This document shows, in pieces, positions 1-7,200 of a DNA stretch of 9,913 nucleotides. This stretch comes from Gemmatimonadota bacterium (GTDB taxonomy: Bacteria > JAAXHH01). A model generated the notes under the pieces. It had not been told where the DNA came from, made no database searches, and was given only the letters and a program-made list of their open reading frames with translations. The first letter of the stretch is position 1, and each line of letters opens with the position of its first letter. Location of the stretch: the NCBI GenBank assembly GCA_026713285.1, contig JAPOOT010000208.1:1-9913 (forward strand). The letters are read 5' to 3'. The translations under genes and the position numbers were made by a program.

Positions 1-909
1 TACCTCGTCGTTTCCGATCCGGAGAACCGCCACCGGGAGACGCCGGGCGTGTTCCTCCGTGGGGGGCGGGACGCGTGGCTCAAGATTCCGGCTGGGACCG
101 ATGCCCTGCCGATGGCCTTCGCCGAAGCGCTCGGAGACCGTGTGCGGACCGGCTCGCCGGTGACGAAGGGGGTCCGGAATGAGGCCGGGGTGGTGGCCAC
201 CTACGGAAGCGGCAACGCCGCGGAGGAACTGAGGGGCAGCCACCTCATCTGCACGGTTCCCCTCCCCGTCATCGACAAGATCGTGTTTGAACCAGGCCTC
301 TCGGAAGCTAAGCAATCGGCCATCGAAGCCACCTCCTACGCGGACGTCACTCGGGTTTACGTCCAGTATGCGGAGCGAAGGTGGGAGGGCGACGGCTTGA
401 ACGGATGGGGGTTGTCGTTTGTAGAGGGGTACTCGGAGTTCTGGCATCCCACCTGGAACCAGAAGGGACCTCGGGGTATTCTGATGTCCTACATGTTCGG
501 AGACCTGGCGCGCGCGGTCGCGGCGATGGATCCCGGCGCCATCGTGCCCGGCTTCATCGATCGCTTTGATGGCCTGTTCCCCGGCTCGCGCGAGGTTGCG
601 GAACACGGAACCCACTTCGCGTGGGAGCACCAGCCCTGGATTGGGGCGGCCTTCGCCCAGTACGATCCCCCGTTTTCGGAGCGCCCTGAATTGGCATCGC
701 CCGAGGGCCCCATTCACTTCGCTGGCGAGCATGCATCGGATCATCGGGGGTGGATGCAGGGCGCCCTCCAATCGGGCCTGCGGGCGGCCAAGGAGATCGA
801 TACGACGGTGACCGAGGAGCACTCCCGCGCGACCGTGGCAATCTCGCGGCGGCAGATGGTGCGTCGTATTGCGGGCATCCCGAATGTGCCTGCATGGTTG
901 GCGCCCTGA
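1..909 (+). CDS. Flavin-dependent amine oxidase (C-terminal part; 5' end outside window)
   Basis: The reading frame is open from base 1 to the TGA at 907-909, so this is the last 302 residues of a larger protein; the N-terminal FAD-binding Rossmann motif must lie upstream. The fold is recognised from the flavin amine oxidase family (monoamine oxidase, L-amino-acid oxidase, polyamine oxidase). Near residue 30 is KIPAGTDALPMAFAEAL, the conserved 'GG.. LP..LA' region that follows the substrate domain. A later stretch, ICTVPLPVID, matches the family's central 'vi.tvPl.vl' strand. The C-terminal FAD-binding signature IHFAGEHASDHRGWMQGAL begins at nt 712 and is followed by QSGLRAAKEI. Members oxidise an amine or amino acid to an imine with FAD and release H2O2 and ammonia. 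No cysteine lies near the C-terminal FAD motif, unlike the SGGCY site of mammalian MAO, so FAD is probably non-covalent (inference). The substrate is unknown. No signal peptide can be judged because the N-terminus is missing. The dioxygenase gene downstream is co-directional. Confidence 0.92.
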   Translation, partial: YLVVSDPENRHRETPGVFLRGGRDAWLKIPAGTDALPMAFAEALGDRVRTGSPVTKGVRNEAGVVATYGSGNAAEELRGSHLICTVPLPVIDKIVFEPGLSEAKQSAIEATSYADVTRVYVQYAERRWEGDGLNGWGLSFVEGYSEFWHPTWNQKGPRGILMSYMFGDLARAVAAMDPGAIVPGFIDRFDGLFPGSREVAEHGTHFAWEHQPWIGAAFAQYDPPFSERPELASPEGPIHFAGEHASDHRGWMQGALQSGLRAAKEIDTTVTEEHSRATVAISRRQMVRRIAGIPNVPAWLAP

Positions 910-937
910 TCGTGGACAAGGTGAGCGCGAACCTGCC

Positions 938-958
938 CGCGCCAGAGGCGCTGGCGTG
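938..958 (+). other. GC-rich hairpin downstream of the amine oxidase gene
   Basis: CGCCAG (940-945) pairs with CTGGCG (951-956) around a 5-nt loop. One G-T and one C-G pair extend the stem to 938/958. It starts about 30 nt after the amine oxidase stop codon. No T-tract follows, so it is not a standard intrinsic terminator. It could slow polymerase or stabilise the mRNA 3' end, or be chance in GC-rich DNA. The rest of the gap to 1160 contains no gene that I can support. Confidence 0.3.
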
Positions 959-1118
959 TGGTAGCGTGGCGGTAGGACATTGATCGGGTGAGCGCTATCG
1001 CGCAAGGACCGCTTTCTGGGACGTTCAACCCCGGGATATTGGAACGGCGATCAAGTAACTGAACGAGATCATTGGGCCTTGACGCACCGCACCTGTCCGC
1101 CTACTTTCCTCACTATAA

Positions 1119-1130
1119 CTGACCAGTCAG
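1119..1130. promoter_or_regulatory. Palindrome overlapping a possible -10 box upstream of the dioxygenase gene
   Basis: CTGAC and GTCAG flank a 2-nt CA spacer, giving a perfect 5-bp inverted repeat. Its left edge overlaps TATAAC (1114-1119), five of six matches to a sigma-70 -10 box, about 42 nt before the dioxygenase ATG. A repressor bound here would block such a promoter, and compact TGAC/GTCA palindromes occur in operators of several regulator families. No good -35 lies 16-18 nt upstream; the nearest TTGACG (1079-1084) is 29 nt away. Promoter and operator are therefore tentative. Confidence 0.25.
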
Positions 1131-1160
1131 GACACCAAGAAACACCCCCCGGAGACCCCA

Positions 1161-2006
1161 ATGTTCACCCCGGATCAAATCGATCATTACAGCCGCGAAG
1201 GATACGTCGTCTACCCCAATTTCATTTCCGGGGATGACCTGTCCAGGCTGCTGGCGGAAATAGATCGGGTATCGGAAGGCAATACGAAAGCAAGTCACGA
1301 CGCCTCGCGCATGGAGATGGAGCCGAATCAGGCACCGGACGGCACACTGGTACGGCGTATCTACGAGCCTTGCACTTACTATCAACCCTACAGGGACTTC
1401 TCCGAGTCCACTGCCCTGCTGGACTGCGTCGAACAGCTTTTCGGACCGAACCTGCTCTTCCACTACAGCAAAATCAACATGAAGCCGCAGAATATCGGGT
1501 CCGTCGTGGAGTGGCACCAGGACCTGTCCTATTATCCCCTGACCAATCGCGATTCGGTGTCCATCCTCTTCTACCTCGACGACACCTCCGAGGAGAACGG
1601 CTGCCTCAAAGTCATACCCAGGCGCCACACGGCTCCCCTGATGAGCCACAGCACGGAGGGGTTCTTTCGGGGCAAGGTCACGGAGGAAGTGGACGATGCC
1701 GATGCCGTGCTGCTGGAAGGCACCGGGGGCACGGCGATTTTCATGAGCGCCATGACGCCTCACGCGTCGGCCATCAACTCGTCGGACCGGCCGCGAAAGA
1801 CGCTCATCCTCAGCTATCGCGTGGCCGACGCCTTCCCCATCCACTGCGGGGTCATGTCCGACAAGGTCGAAGCCCACAGCCGGCTGGTCCGCGGCGAACG
1901 GGCGTCACAGGCCCGTTTTACCATGACGGATTTCCCCATACCGCGTTATGAAGACGAGGTCGCTTCGCTGTACGATCTGCAGGAGAGGTCGCGGAAGTCG
2001 GCATAG
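1161..2006 (+). CDS. Phytanoyl-CoA dioxygenase (PhyH) family Fe(II)/2-oxoglutarate oxygenase
   Basis: This complete 281-residue protein has the usual length for bacterial PhyH-family enzymes. Such enzymes hydroxylate an unactivated C-H bond using O2, Fe(II) and 2-oxoglutarate, giving succinate and CO2. The N-terminus (FTPDQIDHYSREGYVVYPNFIS) is the typical opening of the family. The iron-binding facial triad is complete: H119 and D121 in VEWHQD, and H201 in MTPHASAIN. R212, eleven residues after the distal histidine, fits the 2-oxoglutarate-anchoring arginine. Strands between them (SVSILFYLDD, NGCLKVIPRRH) are also typical. The ATG at 1161 has GGAG at 1151-1154, six nt upstream, so the start is well supported. 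No signal peptide or membrane segment is visible, so it should be cytosolic. The substrate cannot be read from sequence: relatives include ectoine hydroxylase, phytanoyl-CoA hydroxylase and many uncharacterised members. It lies 251 bp after the amine oxidase on the same strand, so it may share its pathway but probably has its own promoter. It converges with the minus-strand unit. Confidence 0.95.
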   Translation: MFTPDQIDHYSREGYVVYPNFISGDDLSRLLAEIDRVSEGNTKASHDASRMEMEPNQAPDGTLVRRIYEPCTYYQPYRDFSESTALLDCVEQLFGPNLLFHYSKINMKPQNIGSVVEWHQDLSYYPLTNRDSVSILFYLDDTSEENGCLKVIPRRHTAPLMSHSTEGFFRGKVTEEVDDADAVLLEGTGGTAIFMSAMTPHASAINSSDRPRKTLILSYRVADAFPIHCGVMSDKVEAHSRLVRGERASQARFTMTDFPIPRYEDEVASLYDLQERSRKSA

Positions 2007-2085
2007 AGGCGGAGGCGGCGCAGCATAACAACAAACTCGCGATTATTGCCCTCGCGGGTCATGCCCAACGTTCTTAGCCCAGCCA

Positions 2086-2128
2086 GAAAACAAAAACGCC
2101 CCGTGGACTTTCGTCGTTACCGGGGCGT
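2086..2128 (-). terminator. Rho-independent terminator of the minus-strand unit
   Basis: Read on the minus strand, ACGCCCCG (2128-2121) pairs perfectly with CGGGGCGT (2103-2096) around a 17-nt loop. The RNA then continues as an uninterrupted U run followed by G and more U (the A-rich plus-strand bases 2087-2096). A GC-rich 8-bp stem and U-tract form a textbook intrinsic terminator. It lies about 60 nt after the coiled-coil gene's stop codon. On the plus strand the stem is followed by CTTGCATATT, which is not U-rich, so it would terminate the dioxygenase transcript only weakly if at all. Confidence 0.82.
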
Positions 2129-2190
2129 CTTGCATATTCAGATTTTCAGTACTGGTATTACTGATTCCTATCAGGCGGTGATCTGTCTTC

Positions 2191-2532
2191 CTATTTTACA
2201 TCGGATTCGTACTTGAAATACCCACTTATCACATCAATCTTAGTCTCTACCCGGTCAATCCTGTCTACCAACTTAGTCTCTACCCGATCAATCCTGTCTA
2301 CCAACTTAGTCTCTACCCGGTCAATCTTAATTTCTACCTTGGCAATCTTGTCTACCAACTTGGACTCTACCCGATCAATCCTGTCTTCCAACTTGGTCTC
2401 TACCCGGTCAATCTTGTCTTCTAATCTAGACAGATGATCCCGTGTGCCGGACTCTACGAATACATACACGGCAACACAGCCCGTTATCAGGGCGGCTTTC
2501 ATGACTACGTTCATCCAGGATTTCCTGGCCAA
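2191..2532 (-). CDS. Small membrane-anchored coiled-coil protein with 11-residue repeats
   Basis: This is a protein of about 113 residues with no recognised family. A short basic N-terminus (ARKSW) precedes one hydrophobic segment at about residues 8-26 (NVVMKAALITGCVAVYVFV), which looks like a membrane anchor. The rest is highly charged and repetitive: near-copies of LVDRIDRVETK, five of 11 residues and one cut to 7, at about residues 35-97. Regular spacing of I, V and L predicts a long coiled coil, with 11-residue (hendecad) periodicity. The tail is IDVISGYFKYESDVK. The likely arrangement is an inner-membrane anchor with a parallel helical bundle in the periplasm or cytoplasm; orientation is not certain. 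No enzyme motif is seen. The TTG at 2532 was chosen because GGGAGG ends six nt before it. The in-frame TTG at 2538 abuts that site, and ATGs at 2514 and 2502 are alternatives. It lies 110 bp after gltD and before the terminator, so it may be cotranscribed with gltBD, but a role in glutamate synthesis is not implied. Confidence 0.72.
   Translation of the reverse strand: MARKSWMNVVMKAALITGCVAVYVFVESGTRDHLSRLEDKIDRVETKLEDRIDRVESKLVDKIAKVEIKIDRVETKLVDRIDRVETKLVDRIDRVETKIDVISGYFKYESDVK
2239..2424 (-). repeat. 33-bp tandem repeat array (one unit shortened to 21 bp) inside the coiled-coil gene
   Basis: On the plus strand, units begin at 2239, 2272, 2305, 2326, 2359 and 2392, giving lengths of 33, 33, 21, 33, 33 and 33 bp. 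The first two are nearly identical (CTTAGTCTCTACCCGGTCAA versus the same with CCGATCAA); later units diverge more. The 21-bp unit lacks 12 bp, so the frame is kept and a heptad replaces a hendecad. Such arrays change copy number by slippage or unequal recombination. Confidence 0.9.
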
Positions 2533-2538
2533 TTTCAA

Positions 2539-2544
2539 CCTCCC
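2539..2544 (-). promoter_or_regulatory. Shine-Dalgarno site that decides the coiled-coil gene start
   Basis: The minus strand reads GGGAGG at 2544-2539. The first in-frame TTG (2538) follows with no gap, too close for initiation. The second TTG (2532) is six nt downstream, the usual spacing, so translation more likely starts there. The gap back to the gltD stop (to about 2642) is AT-rich with an AATTTAAATT palindrome (2614-2623) and three TAGTC copies (2581, 2588, 2598), but I see no convincing promoter pair. Confidence 0.55.
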
Positions 2545-2642
2545 TCGAAATCAACCTGCTTTGGATGTCATCCGTACCTGTAGTCATTAGTCAACGATAG
2601 TCTACAAATATCGAATTTAAATTTGTTTATTCGCCCGCAGTC

Positions 2643-4139
2643 TCAGGGCAGGTCCGTGCTCCCCATGAGGTAGCGGTCCACTTCACGGGCGGCGCCCCGG
2701 CCTTCGTAGATGGCCCAGACCACCAGGCTCTGGCCGCGACGGGCGTCGCCGGCCGCGAAGACGTTCTCGACGTTGGTGGCATACTTCCCGAATTCGGCCT
2801 GGGCGTTTGACCGGCCGTCCCGCGCTACTTCGAGCTGCTCGATCACCGTATCCTCGGGACCCGAGAATCCCATAGCCAGCAGAACGAGATCGGCGGGCCA
2901 TTCCTGCTCCGTACCCTTCTTGGGGCTGAAGGGCGCCCCATTGCTGGGCGCCGACCAGTCGAGATCGATGGTGCGCAGGGCCTTGATCCTGCCATGCCCG
3001 TCGCCGATAAATTCGACGGTGCTGGTGTCGTAACGCCGCGGGTCGTCGCCGAAGAGGGCCTTGCCTTCTTCCTGGCCGTAGTCGAGCTTGTAGACCACCG
3101 GCCACTCGGGCCAGGGGTTGCCAGGTGCGCGCTCGGGTGGCGGTTTCGGGATGACGTCGAACTGGCTGATCGTCTTGCATCCGTGGCGGATGGCCGTACC
3201 CACGCAGTCGGTCCCCGTATCGCCGCCGCCGAGGACGATCGTGTGCTTGTCCTTCGCCGAGATGTAATTGCCGTCCGCATGGCCGGAATCCAGCAGGCTT
3301 TTCGTGTTGGCGTGGAGGAACTCCATGGCGAAATGTACGCCGTCCAGTTCGCGTCCCGGCGCGTTCCGCACGAAATCGTTGGGCTTGGTGGCGCCGGTGC
3401 AGATGACCACCGCGTCGTTTTCGTTCTTCAGGTCTTCGGCGGCGATGTCCTTGCCGATCTCCACCCCCGTTACGAACTCGACGCCCTCGGCGGTCATCTG
3501 GTCGAGGCGACGCTGGACGACCTTCTCCTTATCGAGTTTCATGTTCGGGATGCCATACATCAGTAGGCCGCCGGGCCGGTCGGACCGTTCGTAGACTTTC
3601 ACGCTGTGTCCGGCGCGGTTGAGTTGTGCGGCGCAAGCCAGGCCCGATGGTCCGGAACCAATGACGGCGACCTTCCTGCCGGTCCGTTCCGGGGGCGGCT
3701 CGGGCTGGATCCAGCCTTCTTCGAAACCCCGGTCCACGATGGCGCACTCGATGGTCTTGATGGTCACCGGGTCGGCGTTGATACCCAGGACGCAGGATCC
3801 CTCGCAGGGCGCGGGGCAGACGCGTCCGGTGAACTCGGGGAAATTGTTGGTCTTGTGGAGCTGCTGGAGGGCTTCCTTCCAGTGGTTCCGGTAGACGAGG
3901 TCGTTCCAGTCGGGGATGAGGTTGTGCAGAGGGCAGCCCGATGCGCCAGGGCCCTTGCCCATAGGCGCCCCGGTGTGGCAGAAGGGGATGCCGCAATCCA
4001 TGCAGCGCGCGCCCTGCTCCCGCAGCGAATCATCCGCCATGGGCAGGACGAATTCTTCCCAGTCTCCTACGCGTTCGACGGGGTCCCGGTAACCTGCCGT
4101 ACCCCGTTCAAACTCCATGAATCCTGTGGTTTTACCCAT
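2643..4139 (-). CDS. gltD: Glutamate synthase (NADPH) small subunit
   Basis: This 498-residue protein is the beta subunit of bacterial GOGAT. It takes electrons from NADPH through FAD and iron-sulfur clusters and passes them to GltB, which makes glutamate. The N-terminal domain carries the iron-sulfur cysteines: C46, C49, C54 and C69 (CMDCGIPFC...GCPLHNLIP), then C108, C112 and C116 (CPAPCEGSC) and C132. The FAD dinucleotide motif is VAVIGSGPSGLACAAQL (G161, G163, G166). The second Rossmann motif, IVLGGGDTGTDCVGTA (about 301-316), binds NADPH. The C-terminal FAD segment is FAAGDARRGQSLVVWAI (about 461-477). Length and domain order are normal and no key residue is missing. The ATG at 4139 is the only sensible start because a stop lies in frame upstream with no other start between; it has no strong ribosome site. 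It follows gltB by 109 bp on the same strand, the usual gltBD order, so the two are almost certainly one operon. The enzyme is cytosolic. Confidence 0.98.
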   Translation of the reverse strand: MGKTTGFMEFERGTAGYRDPVERVGDWEEFVLPMADDSLREQGARCMDCGIPFCHTGAPMGKGPGASGCPLHNLIPDWNDLVYRNHWKEALQQLHKTNNFPEFTGRVCPAPCEGSCVLGINADPVTIKTIECAIVDRGFEEGWIQPEPPPERTGRKVAVIGSGPSGLACAAQLNRAGHSVKVYERSDRPGGLLMYGIPNMKLDKEKVVQRRLDQMTAEGVEFVTGVEIGKDIAAEDLKNENDAVVICTGATKPNDFVRNAPGRELDGVHFAMEFLHANTKSLLDSGHADGNYISAKDKHTIVLGGGDTGTDCVGTAIRHGCKTISQFDVIPKPPPERAPGNPWPEWPVVYKLDYGQEEGKALFGDDPRRYDTSTVEFIGDGHGRIKALRTIDLDWSAPSNGAPFSPKKGTEQEWPADLVLLAMGFSGPEDTVIEQLEVARDGRSNAQAEFGKYATNVENVFAAGDARRGQSLVVWAIYEGRGAAREVDRYLMGSTDLP

Positions 4140-4193
4140 AACTGTCTTAGCTACTCTCTGATTCGCGATCGAGTTCCTGCGAGAATCCGTTTA

Positions 4194-4281
4194 CGCATCG
4201 CGCGCTATACCTTGCCACCATTCACGCCCAAGGGGACCGCATCGCGCGCTATCCCTTGCCACCATTCACGCCCACGGGAAC
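4194..4281 (-). repeat. Imperfect 44-bp tandem duplication across the gltB stop codon
   Basis: Plus-strand bases 4194-4237 and 4238-4281 match at 41 of 44 positions; the differences are at 4209/4253, 4231/4275 and 4235/4279. Similarity continues past the edge as a degraded third start. The right-hand copy is the end of the gltB coding sequence (RDTVPVGVNGGKG plus TAG). The left-hand copy is the same stretch repeated in the gltB-gltD spacer and would read RDAVPLGVNGGKV plus TAG, but in another frame because 44 is not a multiple of three. Confidence 0.9.
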
Positions 4282-7200
4282 GGTATCGCGTGCGGCTTCC
4301 ACGGGATGGCCATTGGTCTTCGCTTCTTCCTCCGCCCTGGCGGCCATTTCCTGCAGCGCGCGTCGATAGTCGACAGGCATGACCTTGACGAAAGCACCCT
4401 GGAGTTCGGACCAGCGGGCCAGCACGTCCTCGCCGCGGTCGCTTCCGGTATGCCGGACGTGGGTTTCGATCAGTCCGCGTACCTCGGCGATATCCTCACC
4501 GTCTGCGAGGGGTTCGAGGTCCACCATCTCATGGTTGCACAGTCCGGGGAAGACGCCCTTCTCGTCGAGGACGTAGGCGACGCCGCCACTCATGCCCGCG
4601 GCGAAGTTGCGCCCCACCGGTCCGATGACGACCACGCGTCCGCCGGTCATGTACTCGCAACCGTGGTCGCCGATGCCTTCTACAACGGTCTCGGCGCCGC
4701 TGTTCCGCACGGCGAAGCGCTCGCCGGCGCGTCCGCGGAAAAAGGCCTGGCCGCCGGTGGCGCCGTAGAGGGCCACATTACCGATGATCACGTTCTCGGT
4801 GGGCACGAACCCCGCGTTCTCCGGCGGGAAGATCGCCAGGAGTCCGCCGGACAGTCCCTTGCCCGTGTAGTCGTTCGATTCGCCTTCCAGCAAGAAGGAG
4901 ATGCCGGGGGCCAGGAAGGCGCCGAAACTCTGTCCTGCCGATCCGTGCAGCCTGACGCGTATGGTATTCTCCGGCAGGCCCTCTTCGCCGTGCCGGCGCG
5001 ACACCTCGGCGCTGAGCATGGCGCCCGTCGTGCGGTCGATGTTGTTGATCGCGTGCCGCAGTACCACGCGCTGGCGGTCCTCGAGGGCTTCCGTCGACAA
5101 TTCGATGAGCCGCTGATCGAGCTTCTTTTCCAGGCCGTGGTCCTGACTTTCACAGCAGTAGCGCGCAACGCGGTCCGGGGCGTCGACAGGTTCGAGCATC
5201 CGGGTGAAATCCAGTCCTTTCGCCTTCCAGTGGTCGATGGCCATGCGTGTATCGAGACAGTCGGTGCGCCCCACCATCTCGTTCACCGTCCGGAAACCCA
5301 GCTGGGCCATCTGCTCCCGCATCTGCTCGGCGATGAACATCATGAAGTTGATGACGTGCTCCGGCTGACCCGTGAAGCGTTTGCGCAGTTCCTCGTCCTG
5401 CGTGGCCACGCCGACGGAGCAGGTGTTCAGGTGGCACTTGCGGAGCATGATGCATCCGCTGACCACCAGGGCGGCCGTGGCGAAACCGAATTCCTCGGCG
5501 CCCAGCATGCAGGCGATGATCACGTCGCGGCCCGTCTTCAGCTGGCCGTCGGTCTGCACCACGATGCGGCCCCGCAGGTCGTTCTGGACCAGCACCTGCT
5601 GCGTCTCGGCCACGCCCAGTTCCCAGGGCACGCCCGCGTGCTTCATGGACGATTCGGGCGAGGCGCCCGTGCCGCCGTCATACCCGCTGATGAGGACTAC
5701 GTCGGCTTTGCCCTTGGATACGCCGGCCGCGACCGTGCCCACGCCCACTTCGGCTACGAGCTTGACATGGATGCGGGCCCGGTCGTTGGCGCTCTTCAGG
5801 TCGTGGATCAACTGCGCCAGGTCCTCGATGGAATAGATGTCGTGATGGGGCGGCGGCGAGATGAGACCCACGCCCGGGGTCGACTTGCGCACGCGCGCGA
5901 TCTCTTCGAAGACCTTGTGGCCCGGCAGCTGTCCGCCTTCACCGGGCTTGGCGCCCTGGGCCATCTTGATCTGAAGGTCCGTTGCGTTGACCAGGTAATT
6001 GCTCGTCACGCCGAACCGGCCCGAGGCCACCTGCTTGATGGCGCTGTTTCGCCAGTCGCCGTTCTCGTCCGGGTAATAACGGTCCGGGTCCTCGCCCCCC
6101 TCGCCCGAGTTGCTCCGGCCGCCGATGCGGTTCATGGCGATGGCCAGGGTTTCGTGGGCTTCCTTGCTGATGGAGCCATAGGACATGGCTCCGGTGGAGA
6201 ACCGCTTGACGATCTCCGAGGCCGGTTCCACCTCGTCGATGGGCACCGGGGGTTGGACCTGTTTGTACTCGAAAAGGCCCCGCAACGTGCCCAGCAGCTT
6301 CGTCTGCTCGTCGATCTGGTCCGTGTACTGCCGAAAAAGTTCGTAATCGCCCGTGCGCGTCGAAGACTGCAGCAGCGCGATGGTATGGGGGTTGAAGAGG
6401 TGGTGCTCGCCGTCGCTTCGCCACTGGTAGTAGCCGCCCACGTCGAGCGTCTGGCTGTCCGCCACCGGGCGGTCCGGATATCCGCAATGATGGTGTTCCC
6501 GGTACTCCGCCTCGATTTCCGGCAGGCCGATGCCTTCGATGCGGGACGCGGTCCAGGTGAAGTACTTGTCGATCACCGACTGCTTCAGGCCGATGGCTTC
6601 GAATATCTGCGCGCCGTGATAGGACTTGATCGTCGATATGCCCATCTTGGACATGGTCTTCAACACGCCCTTGCAAAGGGCCTTGAGCAGGTTCTCCTGT
6701 GCCTTTTTGCCGTCGATCGACACATCGATCAGGCCGTCGATGTTCATCCACTCCACTGTTTCGAGGGTCAGGTAGGGGTTGATCGCGTTCGCCCCGTAGC
6801 CAATGAGCAGGCAGAAGTGCATGACCTCTCGCGGCTCGCCCGATTCGACGACGATGGCCGCGCTGGTCCGCAGTCCTTCGCGGATGAGGTAGTGGTGGAC
6901 GGCTGCGGTGGCCATCAGGCTCGGTATCTGGACCTGTTCCGGACCCACGCCCCGATCGGAGAGGATGAGCAGGGTCGCGCCCCGGTCCCGGATGGCCCGG
7001 CCCGCTTCGCGGCATAGCTCGTCTACGGCCGCTTCCAGGGCGCCGGGCGCGTCGGACCGCTTGAACAGGGCAGGCAGGATCTCTGTTTTCAGGCCGGGAC
7101 TATCAAGACCGCGTATGCGCGCGAGTTCGCCGTTGGACAACACCGGCCGCGCGATGCGTAGCTGGCGGCAGTGTTCAGGCGTTTCGGCAAAAAGGTCCTG

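Noticed and set aside
1079..1119. TTGACG and TATAAC as a -35/-10 promoter pair
   Set aside because: The spacer is 29 nt, far from the usual 16-18.
1113..1877. A 254-codon minus-strand frame opposite the dioxygenase gene
   Set aside because: The plus strand encodes a complete PhyH protein with a good ribosome site; the antisense product resembles nothing known.
2146..2164. Small hairpin TCAGTA/TACTGA after the coiled-coil gene
   Set aside because: A 6-bp AT-rich stem without a T-tract is too weak to call; the strong terminator lies just beyond it.
2239..2424. Repeat array as a CRISPR
   Set aside because: Units are contiguous, have no unique spacers, and encode an in-frame protein repeat.
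2566..2594. TTGACT on the minus strand as the -35 of a promoter for the coiled-coil gene
   Set aside because: The hexamer 17 nt downstream is ATGACA, a poor -10.
2994..4382. Plus-strand open frames of 190 and 258 codons opposite gltD
   Set aside because: They mirror the gltD coding sequence and have no ribosome site or family features.
4306..7017. A 903-codon open frame on the plus strand, antisense to gltB
   Set aside because: gltB on the other strand matches its family over the full length with all catalytic residues. Long antisense frames are common opposite GC-rich genes, and the translation shows no recognisable domain.
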